DNA of 64,000 nucleotides from an uncultured Akkermansia sp. (lineage in GTDB: Bacteria > Verrucomicrobiota > Verrucomicrobiia > Verrucomicrobiales > Akkermansiaceae), in contig CAJGCZ010000001.1 of the NCBI GenBank assembly GCA_904501975.1, positions 62,001 through 126,000 on the forward strand. Reading direction: 5' to 3'. This document shows positions 23,555 to 31,895 of this stretch, piece after piece. The notes beneath the pieces were generated by a model that searched no databases, was not told the origin of the DNA, and saw nothing but the letters and a program-made list of their open reading frames with translations. A program made the translations under genes and the position numbers. Every line of letters starts with the position of its first letter. The first letter of the stretch is position 1.

Positions 23555-24172
23555 ATGAAAACACGTCTTTTTCGCATTCTGTTATTTTCTGTATGTTGCA
23601 CACTAGGCTTAAGCTCCTGCTTAGTCAATCACCAGCGCCTGTGCGAGCAAGCTGTGACCTATGATGGTATCTGGATGAAAGATGGTGACACCATCTATCG
23701 CCTGAATGGCAAAAATTATCGCCAAGGCGTCCGCACTCAATTTTCATACCAACGCAAGAATTCGTACATCGACTTCAAAGAAGCCATTATCGGCCCCTCG
23801 ATGTGGGATTGGAAGAAAGTCGATGGCACTGAAGGTGAAATTGTTTACCGAGAGGTGGACCAAGAAGGATACCTTAAAGAAGACGCCCCTTGGGTGAGCA
23901 TGGACATGAGCAAGGCTACCACTAAAAAGGATGAATACTACTTCCGCACTTATATGGTAGACAACAAGAGCCGCAACTTAACCCCGCATGCTTTTTACGC
24001 ACTCCCGGCTGCCGCGCTCTGCCTTATTCCCGACGTAGTTGGAAGCGTAGCCTTATGGACGGTCTACGGTACCGGAATGGTCATACAGGGCATTGTACTC
24101 CTACCGGTATCGCAGCAACAGCAGCAAATGGAACCGGTTGTGCCACCTCCACCTAAACCGGTAATGGAATAA
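23555..24172 (+). CDS. Lipoprotein of unknown function (A)
   Basis: 205 residues with a signal peptide and lipobox LSSC (Cys22), so probably an outer- or inner-membrane lipoprotein. The C-terminal part has a hydrophobic stretch (ALPAAALCLIPDVVGSVALW) and a Gln-run plus Pro-rich tail (VSQQQQQME, VPPPPKP). It lies 31 nt behind nrdG and 19 nt before another lipoprotein of the same layout (lipobox, soluble domain, hydrophobic stretch near the C-terminus with a conserved small-residue/Tyr pattern), suggesting an old duplication. No known family recognised. Confidence 0.7.
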   Translation: MKTRLFRILLFSVCCTLGLSSCLVNHQRLCEQAVTYDGIWMKDGDTIYRLNGKNYRQGVRTQFSYQRKNSYIDFKEAIIGPSMWDWKKVDGTEGEIVYREVDQEGYLKEDAPWVSMDMSKATTKKDEYYFRTYMVDNKSRNLTPHAFYALPAAALCLIPDVVGSVALWTVYGTGMVIQGIVLLPVSQQQQQMEPVVPPPPKPVME

Positions 24173-24191
24173 TCAACCATCTATCACTACC

Positions 24192-24860
24192 ATGAAGAGA
24201 TTTACCCTGTTTTCCTTCATCGTAACGCTACTGGGGACGATATGCCTCTCGAGTTGCGTCATCCCCGGAATCCAGCAAACCGTGAGCTGTATCGATTACT
24301 ACCATGTTTCAAAAAAAAGCTCTGTAAAGACGCCACATGAGTTGGTCGTCTATGCTTTGGATGGTCGTTATTACATGGAAGTAGAGCTCCTTTATACGCC
24401 TGTTACGACGTGTATGTTTTACTTCGAATTCATAACTGATAGAACAAAGGGGATTTGCGTGACAGGAAGTGATAAACGGCCCGTGAAAAAATTCTTAGCA
24501 AAACTCTCCGACACCGATGTATTTCATATATTACAGCGCAAGGTTGAACAACCGGGCGATGATAGCCCGGAGCTGATTGATGTAAACGATTTTGACTTCG
24601 AGCGAGCAACGCGTTGCGCCGTAAACCCGGTTAAGTTCAAGTATCCTGCGGATAAACAAGCGCATTATTCCTACCCGGAATATTATTATCCTCGTATCGA
24701 GCGATTTGACGGCGGCACACTCCATACGTTGATGCGTCCTGTAGCCTGGGCTGCTTGGGGGGTAGAGATTCCTCTTTTCGTAGCCTCTAATACCTTTGCT
24801 TACACCATCTATCTTCCTTATAGAGTAATTAAAGTAAAGGTATTGGGAATAAAAGACTAA
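24192..24860 (+). CDS. Lipoprotein of unknown function (B)
   Basis: 222 residues with a signal and lipobox LSSC (Cys22). A soluble domain follows, rich in aromatic residues (YYMEVELLYTP; YSYPEYYYPR), then a hydrophobic stretch (MRPVAWAAWGVEIPLFVAS) near the C-terminus resembling that of the preceding lipoprotein. It is 19 nt downstream of gene A and ends before a bidirectional terminator. The pair is probably one operon; function unknown. Confidence 0.7.
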   Translation: MKRFTLFSFIVTLLGTICLSSCVIPGIQQTVSCIDYYHVSKKSSVKTPHELVVYALDGRYYMEVELLYTPVTTCMFYFEFITDRTKGICVTGSDKRPVKKFLAKLSDTDVFHILQRKVEQPGDDSPELIDVNDFDFERATRCAVNPVKFKYPADKQAHYSYPEYYYPRIERFDGGTLHTLMRPVAWAAWGVEIPLFVASNTFAYTIYLPYRVIKVKVLGIKD

Positions 24861-24885
24861 GAGAATAATTATTTTTACGGCTATA

Positions 24886-24920
24886 AAAAACCTCTGATTC
24901 TCAAGGAACCAGAGGTTTTT
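24886..24920. terminator. Bidirectional terminator between lipoprotein B and tRNA-Arg
   Basis: An 11-bp stem (AAAAACCTCTG 24886-24896 with CAGAGGTTTTT 24910-24920) and a 13-nt loop, T-rich in both directions. Confidence 0.88.
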
Positions 24921-24923
24921 CAG

Positions 24924-24997
24924 CGCTTCGGCCGCGACTCGAACGCGGGACCCCAAGCTTAGAAGGCTCGTGCTCTATCCAGCTGAGCTACCGAAGC
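24924..24997 (-). tRNA. tRNA-Arg (anticodon TCT)
   Basis: 74 nt on the minus strand. The 7-bp acceptor stem GCTTCGG/CCGAAGC, the D-arm AGCTCAGCTGGATAGAGC, the anticodon loop CTTCTAA with TCT, and the T-arm GTTCGAGTC are all present. The 3' CCA is not encoded. It decodes AGA/AGG arginine codons. Confidence 0.95.
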
Positions 24998-25042
24998 ATG
25001 ATGCGGCGGCAGTATAGCAAAAAATCCTGCCGGCCGCAAGCT

Positions 25043-25498
25043 TTATTTGGGAAAAAATCGTGTCACCAACGGCTCTTGCACGGCGAAGAGAGCCTCACGG
25101 TCCTCGGGCTCATAATCCAAGTACCCGTGCAAATGGGTAAGCCCATGCACCATATAGCGGAATAGCTCCTCGTAGCGGTCAATGCCGTGCTCATCCGCAT
25201 AGCGCGCAGCAGTATCACAGCTCACAAGGATTTCTCCATAAGGGAACGTAATGGCATCTGTTTCAGAGGGGTCATCCAAGAACTCGGCATGCACAGCGGC
25301 TATGGCTTCGTCATCCACCACAGCAATCTCCACGACCGGCAACGCAGAAAGAACATGGTCCGGTCCCACCGGGCAAGCCAACAGCTCCGGCAGCATTGCT
25401 TCCAAGGCAGTGGCATAGCGCTCCAGCAACTCTTCTGTTACCCAATCACGCTCCGTATTCAGATATAATTCAATATTGGGAATCATCGGCTTGTTCAC
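25043..25498 (-). CDS. ybeY: Endoribonuclease YbeY (16S rRNA maturation)
   Basis: 151 residues from Met1, or 147 from Met5 (25486). YbeY is a zinc-dependent RNase acting in 16S 3'-end processing and ribosome quality control. The zinc site reads HGLTHLHGYLD: the first two His fit the HGxxH motif and the third ligand is Asp instead of His, a variant I believe also occurs in Bacteroidetes. DDPSETDAITFPYGEI corresponds to the family TDVLSFP region. The gene starts inside the end of tadA (29- or 17-nt overlap), indicating translational coupling. Confidence 0.88.
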   Translation of the reverse strand: MNKPMIPNIELYLNTERDWVTEELLERYATALEAMLPELLACPVGPDHVLSALPVVEIAVVDDEAIAAVHAEFLDDPSETDAITFPYGEILVSCDTAARYADEHGIDRYEELFRYMVHGLTHLHGYLDYEPEDREALFAVQEPLVTRFFPK

Positions 25499-25985
25499 TT
25501 TCTCTCATTTGTTGTTTGCGGAGCTTGGCTGCGGCTCTGGCAGCACGAAAGAAGCTCTGAAATTGCTCCAAGCATACATCGCCCAGCACACCGCCTTCTA
25601 CAGCGCATTTATGGTTCAGCGGAGGATTGGAATCCAGCAAATGAATCCATCCCCCACAGGCTCCGCCCTTAGGGTCCTTGATGCCGAACACCACCCTATC
25701 CGGGCGGCAATGTACCATAGCGCCGGCACACATGGGGCATGGTTCCTTGGTTACATAAACAGTGCAACCCTCAAGGCGCCAATCACCAACAGCTGCCTGA
25801 GCTTCTGTTAACGCAAGCATTTCGGCGTGCGCTGTGGCGTCCTTGAGGGTCTCCACCTGGTTCCAACCACGGCCAATAATGCGACCATCTTTTACAATGA
25901 TGCAACCGCAAGGAACCTCGCCGACCGCGCGGGCTTTTTCAGCCTCGCGCAAGGCCAGCATCATGTATTGTTCATCCTCTGTCAC
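25470..25985 (-). CDS. tadA: tRNA-specific adenosine deaminase
   Basis: 171 residues. TadA deaminates A34 of tRNA-Arg(ACG) to inosine. The cytidine deaminase-fold zinc site is visible: His53/Glu55 in TAHAEML and Cys83/Cys86 in EPCPMCAGAM. The N-terminal MLALREAEKARAVGEVPCG is typical. The C-terminal 25 residues form a charged Ala/Lys/Arg/Gln-rich helix. It overlaps ybeY downstream and is 17 nt behind a conserved-looking hypothetical gene, so the three minus-strand genes form one operon. Confidence 0.93.
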   Translation of the reverse strand: MTEDEQYMMLALREAEKARAVGEVPCGCIIVKDGRIIGRGWNQVETLKDATAHAEMLALTEAQAAVGDWRLEGCTVYVTKEPCPMCAGAMVHCRPDRVVFGIKDPKGGACGGWIHLLDSNPPLNHKCAVEGGVLGDVCLEQFQSFFRAARAAAKLRKQQMRESEQADDSQY

Positions 25986-26002
25986 AAGAGGAAAAAGTAA
26001 AA

Positions 26003-26500
26003 TTAGCGAATCGTGATACGCTCGTCGGTATCAAGAATCTGCTGCAGCTCCGTCCAGCCGTTGGGTGTCTGGTTCTGGAACATGTGCAGGTATACGGAAA
26101 CAGCACCGGCGGGATACTTGTCAAACAGCTCGTTAACAGCTTCGGTAAGTTTCTCTGCGTCAAGAGTCTCAGGAAGCACATCCACAACACCGTGACCATT
26201 GTGGGCAATGCCAAGCTTCTCGATGAAGGTTACAAGCATACCCTCATGCTTACGGATGAGCCATACCTGAAGAAGGTGATCAGCAATCGTCTCAGCGGGT
26301 TTCCAGGAAAGAGTCTTCTTAATCCAAGCAAACTGCTCAGTAAGGGGCTTCTGCTGCAAGAACTGGGGGCGAAGCTTCTTCAAAGCGCCCAACTCGCGCA
26401 AAGCGGCACGATAAACGTTGCGCTCCTGGTCGCGCATCCAAGAGAGGAAATTGTTGACGGTCTCGTCATCCGACTTCTGGAAAATGGTATAAGACTTCAT
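26003..26500 (-). CDS. Hypothetical cytoplasmic protein
   Basis: 165 residues, no signal or membrane segment; mostly helical pattern (FLSWMRDQERNVYRAALREL; EKLTEAVNELFDKYPAGAVS). It contains no catalytic motif I recognise. First gene of the minus-strand run to tadA and ybeY (17 nt spacing). An ACGTGC/GCACGT inverted repeat flanks the region upstream of the start (26512-26542) and could be regulatory. Confidence 0.7.
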   Translation of the reverse strand: MKSYTIFQKSDDETVNNFLSWMRDQERNVYRAALRELGALKKLRPQFLQQKPLTEQFAWIKKTLSWKPAETIADHLLQVWLIRKHEGMLVTFIEKLGIAHNGHGVVDVLPETLDAEKLTEAVNELFDKYPAGAVSVYLHMFQNQTPNGWTELQQILDTDERITIR

Positions 26501-26692
26501 GATTCTGAATTACGTGCGCCTAATAAATCATAAATTGCACGTTTTGTCGAGAATAAGATGAGACATGATGCAAATTTAACGGCACTGCATACACAAAAGA
26601 CATCAGGAACCGGCAGTAACAGTTATATAATTAGATTGAGCACCGCTTGAGCTCATGAGAAAATACCGACACAGCAACCCACATTCCCTAAA

Positions 26693-27106
26693 ATGCCCCA
26701 ATCGACCATTACCTCTACAACCATGTTGACCGGTAACATGCGCACGCACACTATCTTTACCGGCAGCACAACAAGTTTCATTACCGATGTTCCGCAAGCC
26801 ATTGGCGGCCGTGGTGAGTATCCGCCCCCTGCTTCGCTTCTTGCTGCCTCGCTTTCCTGCTGCATGCTCAGTATGCTTGCATTCGTCGCCACTAAACACG
26901 GCATTAACACAGACGGTGTTTCAGTACTTGCCAATGTTCTGGAAGACTCGAACGGAATCCAAGGATTCAATTTACGTATCACCGTTCCTATGCAAACAAC
27001 ACCGGAGGCACGTGCCGTGATGGAGCGAGCAGTGCGCTCCTGCCCTGTGGCCAAAGCGCTCTCTCCCTCCCTGGAGAAGCACATTGTGTGGTCCTTTGCC
27101 GAGTGA
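26693..27106 (+). CDS. OsmC/Ohr family protein
   Basis: 137 residues. The OsmC fold is recognised from GGRGEYPPPASLLAASLSCCM with cysteines 56/57 and the second redox cysteine Cys117 in RAVRSCPVAKAL, the two-cysteine arrangement of thiol peroxidases that reduce organic hydroperoxides. It may thus belong to the oxidative defence set with the peroxiredoxin and thioredoxin reductase. It is a single gene followed by tRNA-Leu. I found no TTAGA/TCTAA palindrome upstream. Confidence 0.88.
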   Translation: MPQSTITSTTMLTGNMRTHTIFTGSTTSFITDVPQAIGGRGEYPPPASLLAASLSCCMLSMLAFVATKHGINTDGVSVLANVLEDSNGIQGFNLRITVPMQTTPEARAVMERAVRSCPVAKALSPSLEKHIVWSFAE

Positions 27107-27211
27107 AGCCCCCCTTTTCTGTGGCATAATTGTACACATTTCTCAATTTTTACTTGTCTTTAGCCCGCGCTTATGCTTAAATGCCCCCACGCAGCATGAC
27201 TGCCTAACCGT

Positions 27212-27295
27212 GCTACAGTGGCGGAATGGTAGACGCAGGAGACTTAAAATCTCCCGGTCGTATAGACTGTACGGGTTCGAGTCCCGTCTGTAGTA
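27212..27295 (+). tRNA. tRNA-Leu (anticodon TAA)
   Basis: 84 nt with the long variable arm of class II tRNAs (CGGTCGTATAGACTG). Acceptor GCTACAG/CTGTAGT, D-arm with GGCGGAATGGTAGACGC, anticodon loop CTTAAAA (TAA), T-arm GGGTTCGAGTCCC. The 3' CCA is not encoded. Confidence 0.95.
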
Positions 27296-27305
27296 CATCG
27301 ATTAG

Positions 27306-27337
27306 CAGCGACTTACGATACGTTAAGTCGCTGTTTT
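27306..27337 (+). terminator. tRNA-Leu terminator
   Basis: A 10-bp stem (CAGCGACTTA 27306-27315 with TAAGTCGCTG 27324-27333) and an 8-nt loop, then TTTTCTGTTTAT. Confidence 0.85.
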
Positions 27338-27414
27338 CTGTTTATCTGCACCACATTTGGCTAGCATTTATTACCCGACAATGCTAAAATGGCCGAGCAG
27401 AAAACGGAGCCAAC

Positions 27415-28176
27415 ATGAAACGCAACTTCCTCATCTACGCCATCTTAATGCCAATATGTTACTTCCTGTTGATGTGGGGAGGAAACACGCATGTGACGCA
27501 AATGTACGAGCAGTCAGCATGGACGCAACAGGCAGCGCCGTGGTTAGGTGAAGCTCCGGCGGGAATGTATACCTTACAGATTGCAGATAATGCGGAGCCA
27601 TACACAGCATTCTATATGCCGTATAGTGTAGAGATGGAGCAACGCTTTCTAAAAGCCTTTCCTGTGGACAGAGAGAGCAATCCTACCGGCACTATGATAC
27701 ACAGCACACTCTCCAAAGTGCTGCATCCTACAATGTTGCGCATGCCGGGCGACATGCTGCGTATCGTCATCGAAAACCCGAATGAGGAAATAGATAAAGC
27801 TCACGCTCAGGAATATCAGGTCATGTACCCCGCCTATCTTGAGCAAAGTTCTCACAATCATGTATGGCTCGCCCTGTTGCTCTGGGTATTAGCCTTGGGA
27901 TTTCCCTCTCTGTTCTGCTGTATCGGTTGGCTTTGGATTCAGAGAAAAGCCGTTGTAGCCGTCGAAAGCTGCGCAATTTGCCTCGTGCTTCCTCTTTTCT
28001 GTGTTGCTATCGGAGACGGCATCACGCTCGTACACTCGGGACAATACGATGGCTTCATGACCATACTTGGTTTCGCGTTTAATCTTTTCTGTGTAGCAGC
28101 CATCAGTGCCGCATTGATGACGCTAACCGCCCTTGTGCGGCTCATTACCCGAACGATACGAAGCCAACCGAAGTAA
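27415..28176 (+). CDS. Integral membrane protein with a large extracytoplasmic loop, unknown function
   Basis: 253 residues. An N-terminal hydrophobic segment (residues 5-22), a roughly 120-residue hydrophilic part, then three hydrophobic helices in the C-terminal half (WLALLLWVLALGFPSLFCCIG; ICLVLPLFCVAIGDG; FAFNLFCVAAISAALMTLTA). The loop should face the periplasm if the N-terminus is inside. No family recognised. It is followed by an inverted repeat and the lipocalin gene. Confidence 0.7.
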   Translation: MKRNFLIYAILMPICYFLLMWGGNTHVTQMYEQSAWTQQAAPWLGEAPAGMYTLQIADNAEPYTAFYMPYSVEMEQRFLKAFPVDRESNPTGTMIHSTLSKVLHPTMLRMPGDMLRIVIENPNEEIDKAHAQEYQVMYPAYLEQSSHNHVWLALLLWVLALGFPSLFCCIGWLWIQRKAVVAVESCAICLVLPLFCVAIGDGITLVHSGQYDGFMTILGFAFNLFCVAAISAALMTLTALVRLITRTIRSQPK

Positions 28177-28188
28177 GCATAAAGCTAA

Positions 28189-28220
28189 ACATTATCAAAC
28201 GCATGAGCTGTTGATAATGT
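28189..28220. repeat. 10-bp inverted repeat between the membrane protein and lipocalin genes
   Basis: Perfect arms ACATTATCAA (28189-28198) and TTGATAATGT (28211-28220) with a 12-nt centre. No T-tract follows, so it may be an operator or a weak terminator. Confidence 0.5.
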
Positions 28221-28230
28221 CTATGCCCTT

Positions 28231-28770
28231 ATGATTACACGAGCCATACGCTATTATTTCAGAGAACGCAGCAACTGGGACAAAACAGCCGACAGCGTTG
28301 ATGTCATCCCCATGCAAGGGGTGTGCTGGGAAGCATACCTTGGCAAATGGTATGAATGGGCGCGCTTCGAGACACCGTTTGAATACGGAATGGATAATGT
28401 GCATACCGTATATGAGGCGATGGACAATGGTGATATTGCTATTACCAATTGCGGTACAGATGAACAAGGCAAAACGCATAAAGCACGGGCAATTGCCTCA
28501 CGCGATGGAGAGGGCATTCTACAAGTCTCGTTCATTCCGTGGATGCGGTTCCTCTCAACACCATATATAGTATTGTATGTGGACGAGGAATATAGCCACG
28601 CTTTAGTATCTAATGCGTCGGGCAGTTGTTTGTGGTTATTGGGGAGAGCTCCTTCGTATACAGAGGAGCAATTAACAACTCTTTGCACACAAGCCGCAGC
28701 CAGAGGCTTTAATGTGCAACGACTGCGCTTCACGCATCATGTAGAAGAACCGACTCTCGATAATGCATAA
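28231..28770 (+). CDS. Lipocalin family protein (Blc-like), no signal peptide
   Basis: 179 residues. The lipocalin GxW signature is in YLGKWYEWARFETPFE (about residues 36-51), followed by the strand pattern of bacterial lipocalins: VHTVYEAMDNGDIAITNCG, RFLSTPYIVLYVDEEYSHAL and the closing arginine region LWLLGRAPSYTEEQL. Blc-type proteins bind lysophospholipids or fatty acids and are usually outer-membrane lipoproteins; here no signal or lipobox is seen, so a cytoplasmic location is implied unless the start is wrong. The 3' end overlaps the convergent acetyltransferase gene by 41 bp. Confidence 0.85.
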   Translation: MITRAIRYYFRERSNWDKTADSVDVIPMQGVCWEAYLGKWYEWARFETPFEYGMDNVHTVYEAMDNGDIAITNCGTDEQGKTHKARAIASRDGEGILQVSFIPWMRFLSTPYIVLYVDEEYSHALVSNASGSCLWLLGRAPSYTEEQLTTLCTQAAARGFNVQRLRFTHHVEEPTLDNA

Positions 28771-29284
28771 CCCGTTCGCGGAAATCACGTTCGAAAGAAT
28801 CAATCTGTGCGGGATTCGCGATGTGGGGATAACTGAGCAGAGTAAGCTGCAGAGGCTCTCCCTCAATATGGTAGGGCAGCTGGTAATGCAGGTAAGGCAG
28901 CGAATGGAATCCGGCGGATTCATAGAAACGAAGGCGGCGGCGTGTGATAGAATCAACAACGGGCTCTATCTCTAAAATAACCGGCAGTTGATGCGGCAAC
29001 AGCAGCTGCAACGCTTGTTTGCCGAGTCCTGTGCCACGCCGAGTTTCTGCTATGGCCAAATGCTCTACATATACACACTCTTGCAGTACCCAATAAAAAA
29101 TCAAACCAACAAACCCGCGGAAGTCTGATAAATGAAGGCAATAGAAATCCGATTCAGCTTGCATGGCTGCAAGATGGCATGATAGAGAACGACGCTCTTC
29201 ATACGAAAAGGCACAGGTATAAAGATTCCATGCCTCTGTGAATTCGGGACTATCTGCATTCAGTAATCGCGTGCTGACAAGCAT
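28730..29284 (-). CDS. GNAT family N-acetyltransferase
   Basis: 184 residues. The acetyl-CoA-binding motif A is VYVEHLAIAETRRGTGLGKQALQ (R/QxxGxG/A as RRGTGLG, about residues 71-90), with motif B near RRRLRFYESAGFHSLP. The substrate cannot be predicted. It overlaps the lipocalin gene tail to tail by 41 bp. A TTGACA promoter places the -10 box 5 nt before the ATG, so the mRNA should be leaderless. Confidence 0.85.
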   Translation of the reverse strand: MLVSTRLLNADSPEFTEAWNLYTCAFSYEERRSLSCHLAAMQAESDFYCLHLSDFRGFVGLIFYWVLQECVYVEHLAIAETRRGTGLGKQALQLLLPHQLPVILEIEPVVDSITRRRLRFYESAGFHSLPYLHYQLPYHIEGEPLQLTLLSYPHIANPAQIDSFERDFRERVMHYRESVLLHDA

Positions 29285-29289
29285 GCCCT

Positions 29290-29318
29290 AACCTAGCATG
29301 ATATGATAAATTTGTCAA
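29290..29318 (-). promoter_or_regulatory. GNAT gene promoter, leaderless configuration
   Basis: Minus strand: perfect -35 TTGACA (29318-29313), 17-bp spacer, -10 TAGGTT (29295-29290), 5 nt before the ATG at 29284. Confidence 0.65.
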
Positions 29319-29336
29319 TGTCGGCAAAAATTATCA

Positions 29337-29365
29337 TGGACTAACACAAACGAGGGGAGTAAAAT
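29337..29365 (+). promoter_or_regulatory. birA promoter, leaderless configuration
   Basis: -35 TGGACT (29337-29342), 17-bp spacer, -10 TAAAAT (29360-29365), 6 nt before the ATG at 29372. Confidence 0.6.
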
Positions 29366-29371
29366 ACAGCC

Positions 29372-30094
29372 ATGAAGTGGAGCACGAAGCAACTGGAGGA
29401 ATGTGAATCAACTTTCATTGAAGCGAGAAAGTTACCGGCTTGGAGCATTGTGAGCAGTAAACGGCAAACCGGCGGCCGTGGGCGTTTTAACCGCTTATGG
29501 TATGCAGATGAAGGTGGGCTGTGGGCAAACTACAATCTGCCTATCAATCCGTCTCAAAACACACCTTGGAGCATGATGCCCCTTGTTGCCGGTGTAGCCC
29601 TCATTAATACATTCAAGGAATATAATCTGCAGGATGTTCGCCTGCGCTGGCCGAACGATTTATTAGTAAAACGCAACAAGCTTGCGGGTGTGCTTGTTGA
29701 GAGACCGTCTGTAGACAAGGTCTCCATCGGTATTGGAGTGAATGTCTATAATAACTTAGGGAATCTCTACGGCAAAACCACGGATTCTCCCACAAGATTA
29801 CAGGACTTGTTGCCAAATAGCTGTCCGAGTTTGGGTGAATTGCGTGACCGAATCGCCAACCAAATAGCACGTACATTCACGAACTTTTGCGACCATGGTC
29901 CCGCAGAAGTGCTGGAGCAATTAAAATCCGCTTGGGGGTGCTCGTTGCCGGTTGTAGCCATAACAGACACACAGCGCATTTGCGGCTTCTTCAACGGTAT
30001 TGAACCGGATGGGTCGCCCATCCTCAGAAAAGCTGACGGAACCAGTGTGATGGTACCGGCCATCTCCATCAACCGTCTTAAGGAACTCATTTAA
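29372..30094 (+). CDS. birA: Biotin--[acetyl-CoA-carboxylase] ligase (group I, no HTH)
   Basis: 240 residues. It activates biotin to biotinyl-AMP and attaches it to carrier lysines. The signature GRGRFNRLW (about residues 35-43) matches the GRGRxGRxW biotin-binding loop, RLRWPNDLLVKRNKLAGVLVE gives the KWPND/KxxGIL motifs in WPNDLLV and KLAGVLVE, and IGIGVNV follows. The short C-terminal SH3-like cap is present (CGFFNGIEPDGSPILRKADG). There is no N-terminal DNA-binding domain, so it is unlikely to act as a repressor. Confidence 0.9.
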   Translation: MKWSTKQLEECESTFIEARKLPAWSIVSSKRQTGGRGRFNRLWYADEGGLWANYNLPINPSQNTPWSMMPLVAGVALINTFKEYNLQDVRLRWPNDLLVKRNKLAGVLVERPSVDKVSIGIGVNVYNNLGNLYGKTTDSPTRLQDLLPNSCPSLGELRDRIANQIARTFTNFCDHGPAEVLEQLKSAWGCSLPVVAITDTQRICGFFNGIEPDGSPILRKADGTSVMVPAISINRLKELI

Positions 30095-30136
30095 CCCCTC
30101 CCCCTCATATTTTCCGCCCATAATTTCATTTGAAGA

Positions 30137-30165
30137 TTGACTTATGGTAGGAAGTACGCTTTAAT
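30137..30165 (+). promoter_or_regulatory. Promoter of the Pur-like gene
   Basis: -35 TTGACT (30137-30142), 17-bp spacer, -10 TTTAAT (30160-30165); leader about 30 nt. Confidence 0.6.
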
Positions 30166-30201
30166 AAAGCTGAGGGCCAGACAACCAGCCCCATTACGAC
30201 A

Positions 30202-30408
30202 GTGGACGACGATATCATTTGCACGGAGAAAATTATTGCAGACCGCAAAACCTTTTTCATTGATCTCAAGAGCAATGCCCGAGGGCGCGTGGTGCGCATT
30301 ACCGAGAAGGTAAGTTCTAACAGGGACCGTATTATGGTGCCTGCCGAAATTCTCGATGACTTTATAGCGGCTTTGGAAGATATCCGCAAAGCGAATCAGG
30401 AGCACTGA
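30202..30408 (+). CDS. Pur-alpha-like small nucleic-acid-binding protein
   Basis: 68 residues starting with GTG. The pattern ICTEKIIADRKTFFIDLKSN, then RGRVVRITEK, then IMVPAEILDDFIAALEDI resembles the single PUR repeat (four strands and a helix) of bacterial Pur-alpha-type proteins, which bind single-stranded nucleic acid and dimerise. The assignment is by pattern, not by a catalytic motif. The upstream frame lacks an ATG, so GTG 30202 is the best start. Monocistronic, between birA and the glycosyltransferase. Confidence 0.65.
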   Translation: MDDDIICTEKIIADRKTFFIDLKSNARGRVVRITEKVSSNRDRIMVPAEILDDFIAALEDIRKANQEH

Positions 30409-30483
30409 TGCCGAGTCACAAGAGAAAAAGAACGACACTTTAGGCAGAATGCGCTCAAGTGCGATCCATGACGCATAATTTTC

Positions 30484-30512
30484 TTGACAATAACATAGTT
30501 TTCCTGTTTAAT
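30484..30512 (+). promoter_or_regulatory. Promoter of the GT4-GH57 operon
   Basis: -35 TTGACA (30484-30489), 17-bp spacer, -10 TTTAAT (30507-30512). The leader is about 55 nt and contains a short GTGCG-N5-CGCAC hairpin. Confidence 0.7.
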
Positions 30513-30573
30513 TGCTGTGAGAAAAAAGTGCGATTCGCGCACAGAGTGTCACAACTAGCTTATTTTAGAAGTC

Positions 30574-31872
30574 ATGAGGAGAATAAAAGTACTGAAATTA
30601 GGTTGGGAGTTTCCGCCGCTGATTAATGGCGGACTCGGTGTAGCATGCATGGGTATTTCCAAGGCATTGTCTAAGAAGGTTGACCTTTCAGTGATTGTTC
30701 CCAAGGCAAAACTCGGTGTTAATTATGATGGTTTTGCGCTGACCGGCATCAACAACCTTCAGCACTCCGTTATGGAGACGCAATGCGAGGGTTACACCTA
30801 CGAAAGTTTCACTGTAGTGGGCAAAGCCCCCGTTAATTTGGATCCCTACGCCAGCACAGAAGGCACCCCGGGCAACATTACCTTTACAAAAGAAGGTAAA
30901 TTGCTCTTCTCGAAGGTGCATAAGGCTGATTTGGAATTATTCACCGGTCCGGAAGATTTGTATGCCGGCGACCTTGCCCGCAAGGTGATTGAGTTTTCAA
31001 AGATTTGTGCTGTGATGGCTCGCAGCTACGACTTTGATGTAGTGCACGCGCACGACTGGATGACCTATCTTGCCGGTGTGGAGGTCAAACGCGCCACAGG
31101 CAAGCCGCTCGTTGTGCACTTGCATGCTTCCCAGTTCGACCGAGCCGGAGCAGATGCCCGCGGCTGGATTTACGACATTGAGAAGTACGGCATGGAGCAG
31201 GCAGACGCCGTTATCCCCGTATCCAAGTATACCGGCACCGTGGCTGCCGGACACTACGGCATTGACCCGTCCAAGATTTTCCCCGTGCACAACGGTGCAG
31301 ACCCTGTGGAGGTTTTCCACACCAAGAAAAAGTTCCCGGAAAAGCTCGTGCTCTTCTTAGGCCGACTTACCGCCCAAAAGGGGCCGGAGTTCTTCTTGGA
31401 GATTGCAGCCAAGGTGCTTGAGCAGACGGACAATGTGCGATTTGTGATGGCCGGCACGGGCGAGAAGCTTCGCCAGTTGATTGAGACCGGCGCCTTCCAC
31501 GGAGTGGGCGACCGCTTCCACTTCACCGGCTTCCTCAACAAGCAGAAGGTGAATGAGCTGCTCAGCATGACGGATGTATACTGCATGCCGTCCGTATCCG
31601 AGCCCTTCGGTCTCTCTGCTCTGGAAGCAGCCCAATTCAATATTCCGGCCGTTATCTCTAAGCAGAGTGGCGTAGCTGAAGTAATGAAGGGTGCATTGAA
31701 AGCAGACTTCTGGGATGTCAACATGATGGCTAAGCACATTGTTGACCTCATTACAGATGAAGAGTTGTACAACCGTGTTGTAGAACAAAGCACACAGGAC
31801 ATCAGTAACTCTAACTGGGATACCGCTGCTGAGAAGATGCTCCGCGTCTATCACCACGTTCTCGGTTGGTAA
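30574..31872 (+). CDS. GT4-type glycosyltransferase, glycogen/alpha-glucan synthase-like
   Basis: 432 residues with a GT-B fold. The N-terminal GWEFPPLINGGLGVACMG is the glycogen-synthase-like donor loop (xGGLG), VVHAHDWMTYLAG precedes VVHLHASQFDRAG, and the C-terminal nucleotide-sugar site is in LVLFLGRLTAQKGPEFF and PSVSEPFGLSALEAAQF (E-x7-E). It probably elongates an alpha-1,4-glucan. The next gene, 23 nt away, is a GH57 amylase; this pairing is known in Bacteroidetes and related bacteria for glycogen or intracellular alpha-glucan metabolism. Cytoplasmic. Confidence 0.85.
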   Translation: MRRIKVLKLGWEFPPLINGGLGVACMGISKALSKKVDLSVIVPKAKLGVNYDGFALTGINNLQHSVMETQCEGYTYESFTVVGKAPVNLDPYASTEGTPGNITFTKEGKLLFSKVHKADLELFTGPEDLYAGDLARKVIEFSKICAVMARSYDFDVVHAHDWMTYLAGVEVKRATGKPLVVHLHASQFDRAGADARGWIYDIEKYGMEQADAVIPVSKYTGTVAAGHYGIDPSKIFPVHNGADPVEVFHTKKKFPEKLVLFLGRLTAQKGPEFFLEIAAKVLEQTDNVRFVMAGTGEKLRQLIETGAFHGVGDRFHFTGFLNKQKVNELLSMTDVYCMPSVSEPFGLSALEAAQFNIPAVISKQSGVAEVMKGALKADFWDVNMMAKHIVDLITDEELYNRVVEQSTQDISNSNWDTAAEKMLRVYHHVLGW

Positions 31873-31895
31873 AACAATTTTCTCATACAGACAAC

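Noticed and set aside
23555..24860. The two lipoproteins after nrdG as ribonucleotide reductase components
   Set aside because: They are exported lipoproteins with no redox or nucleotide motifs; proximity alone does not support a link.
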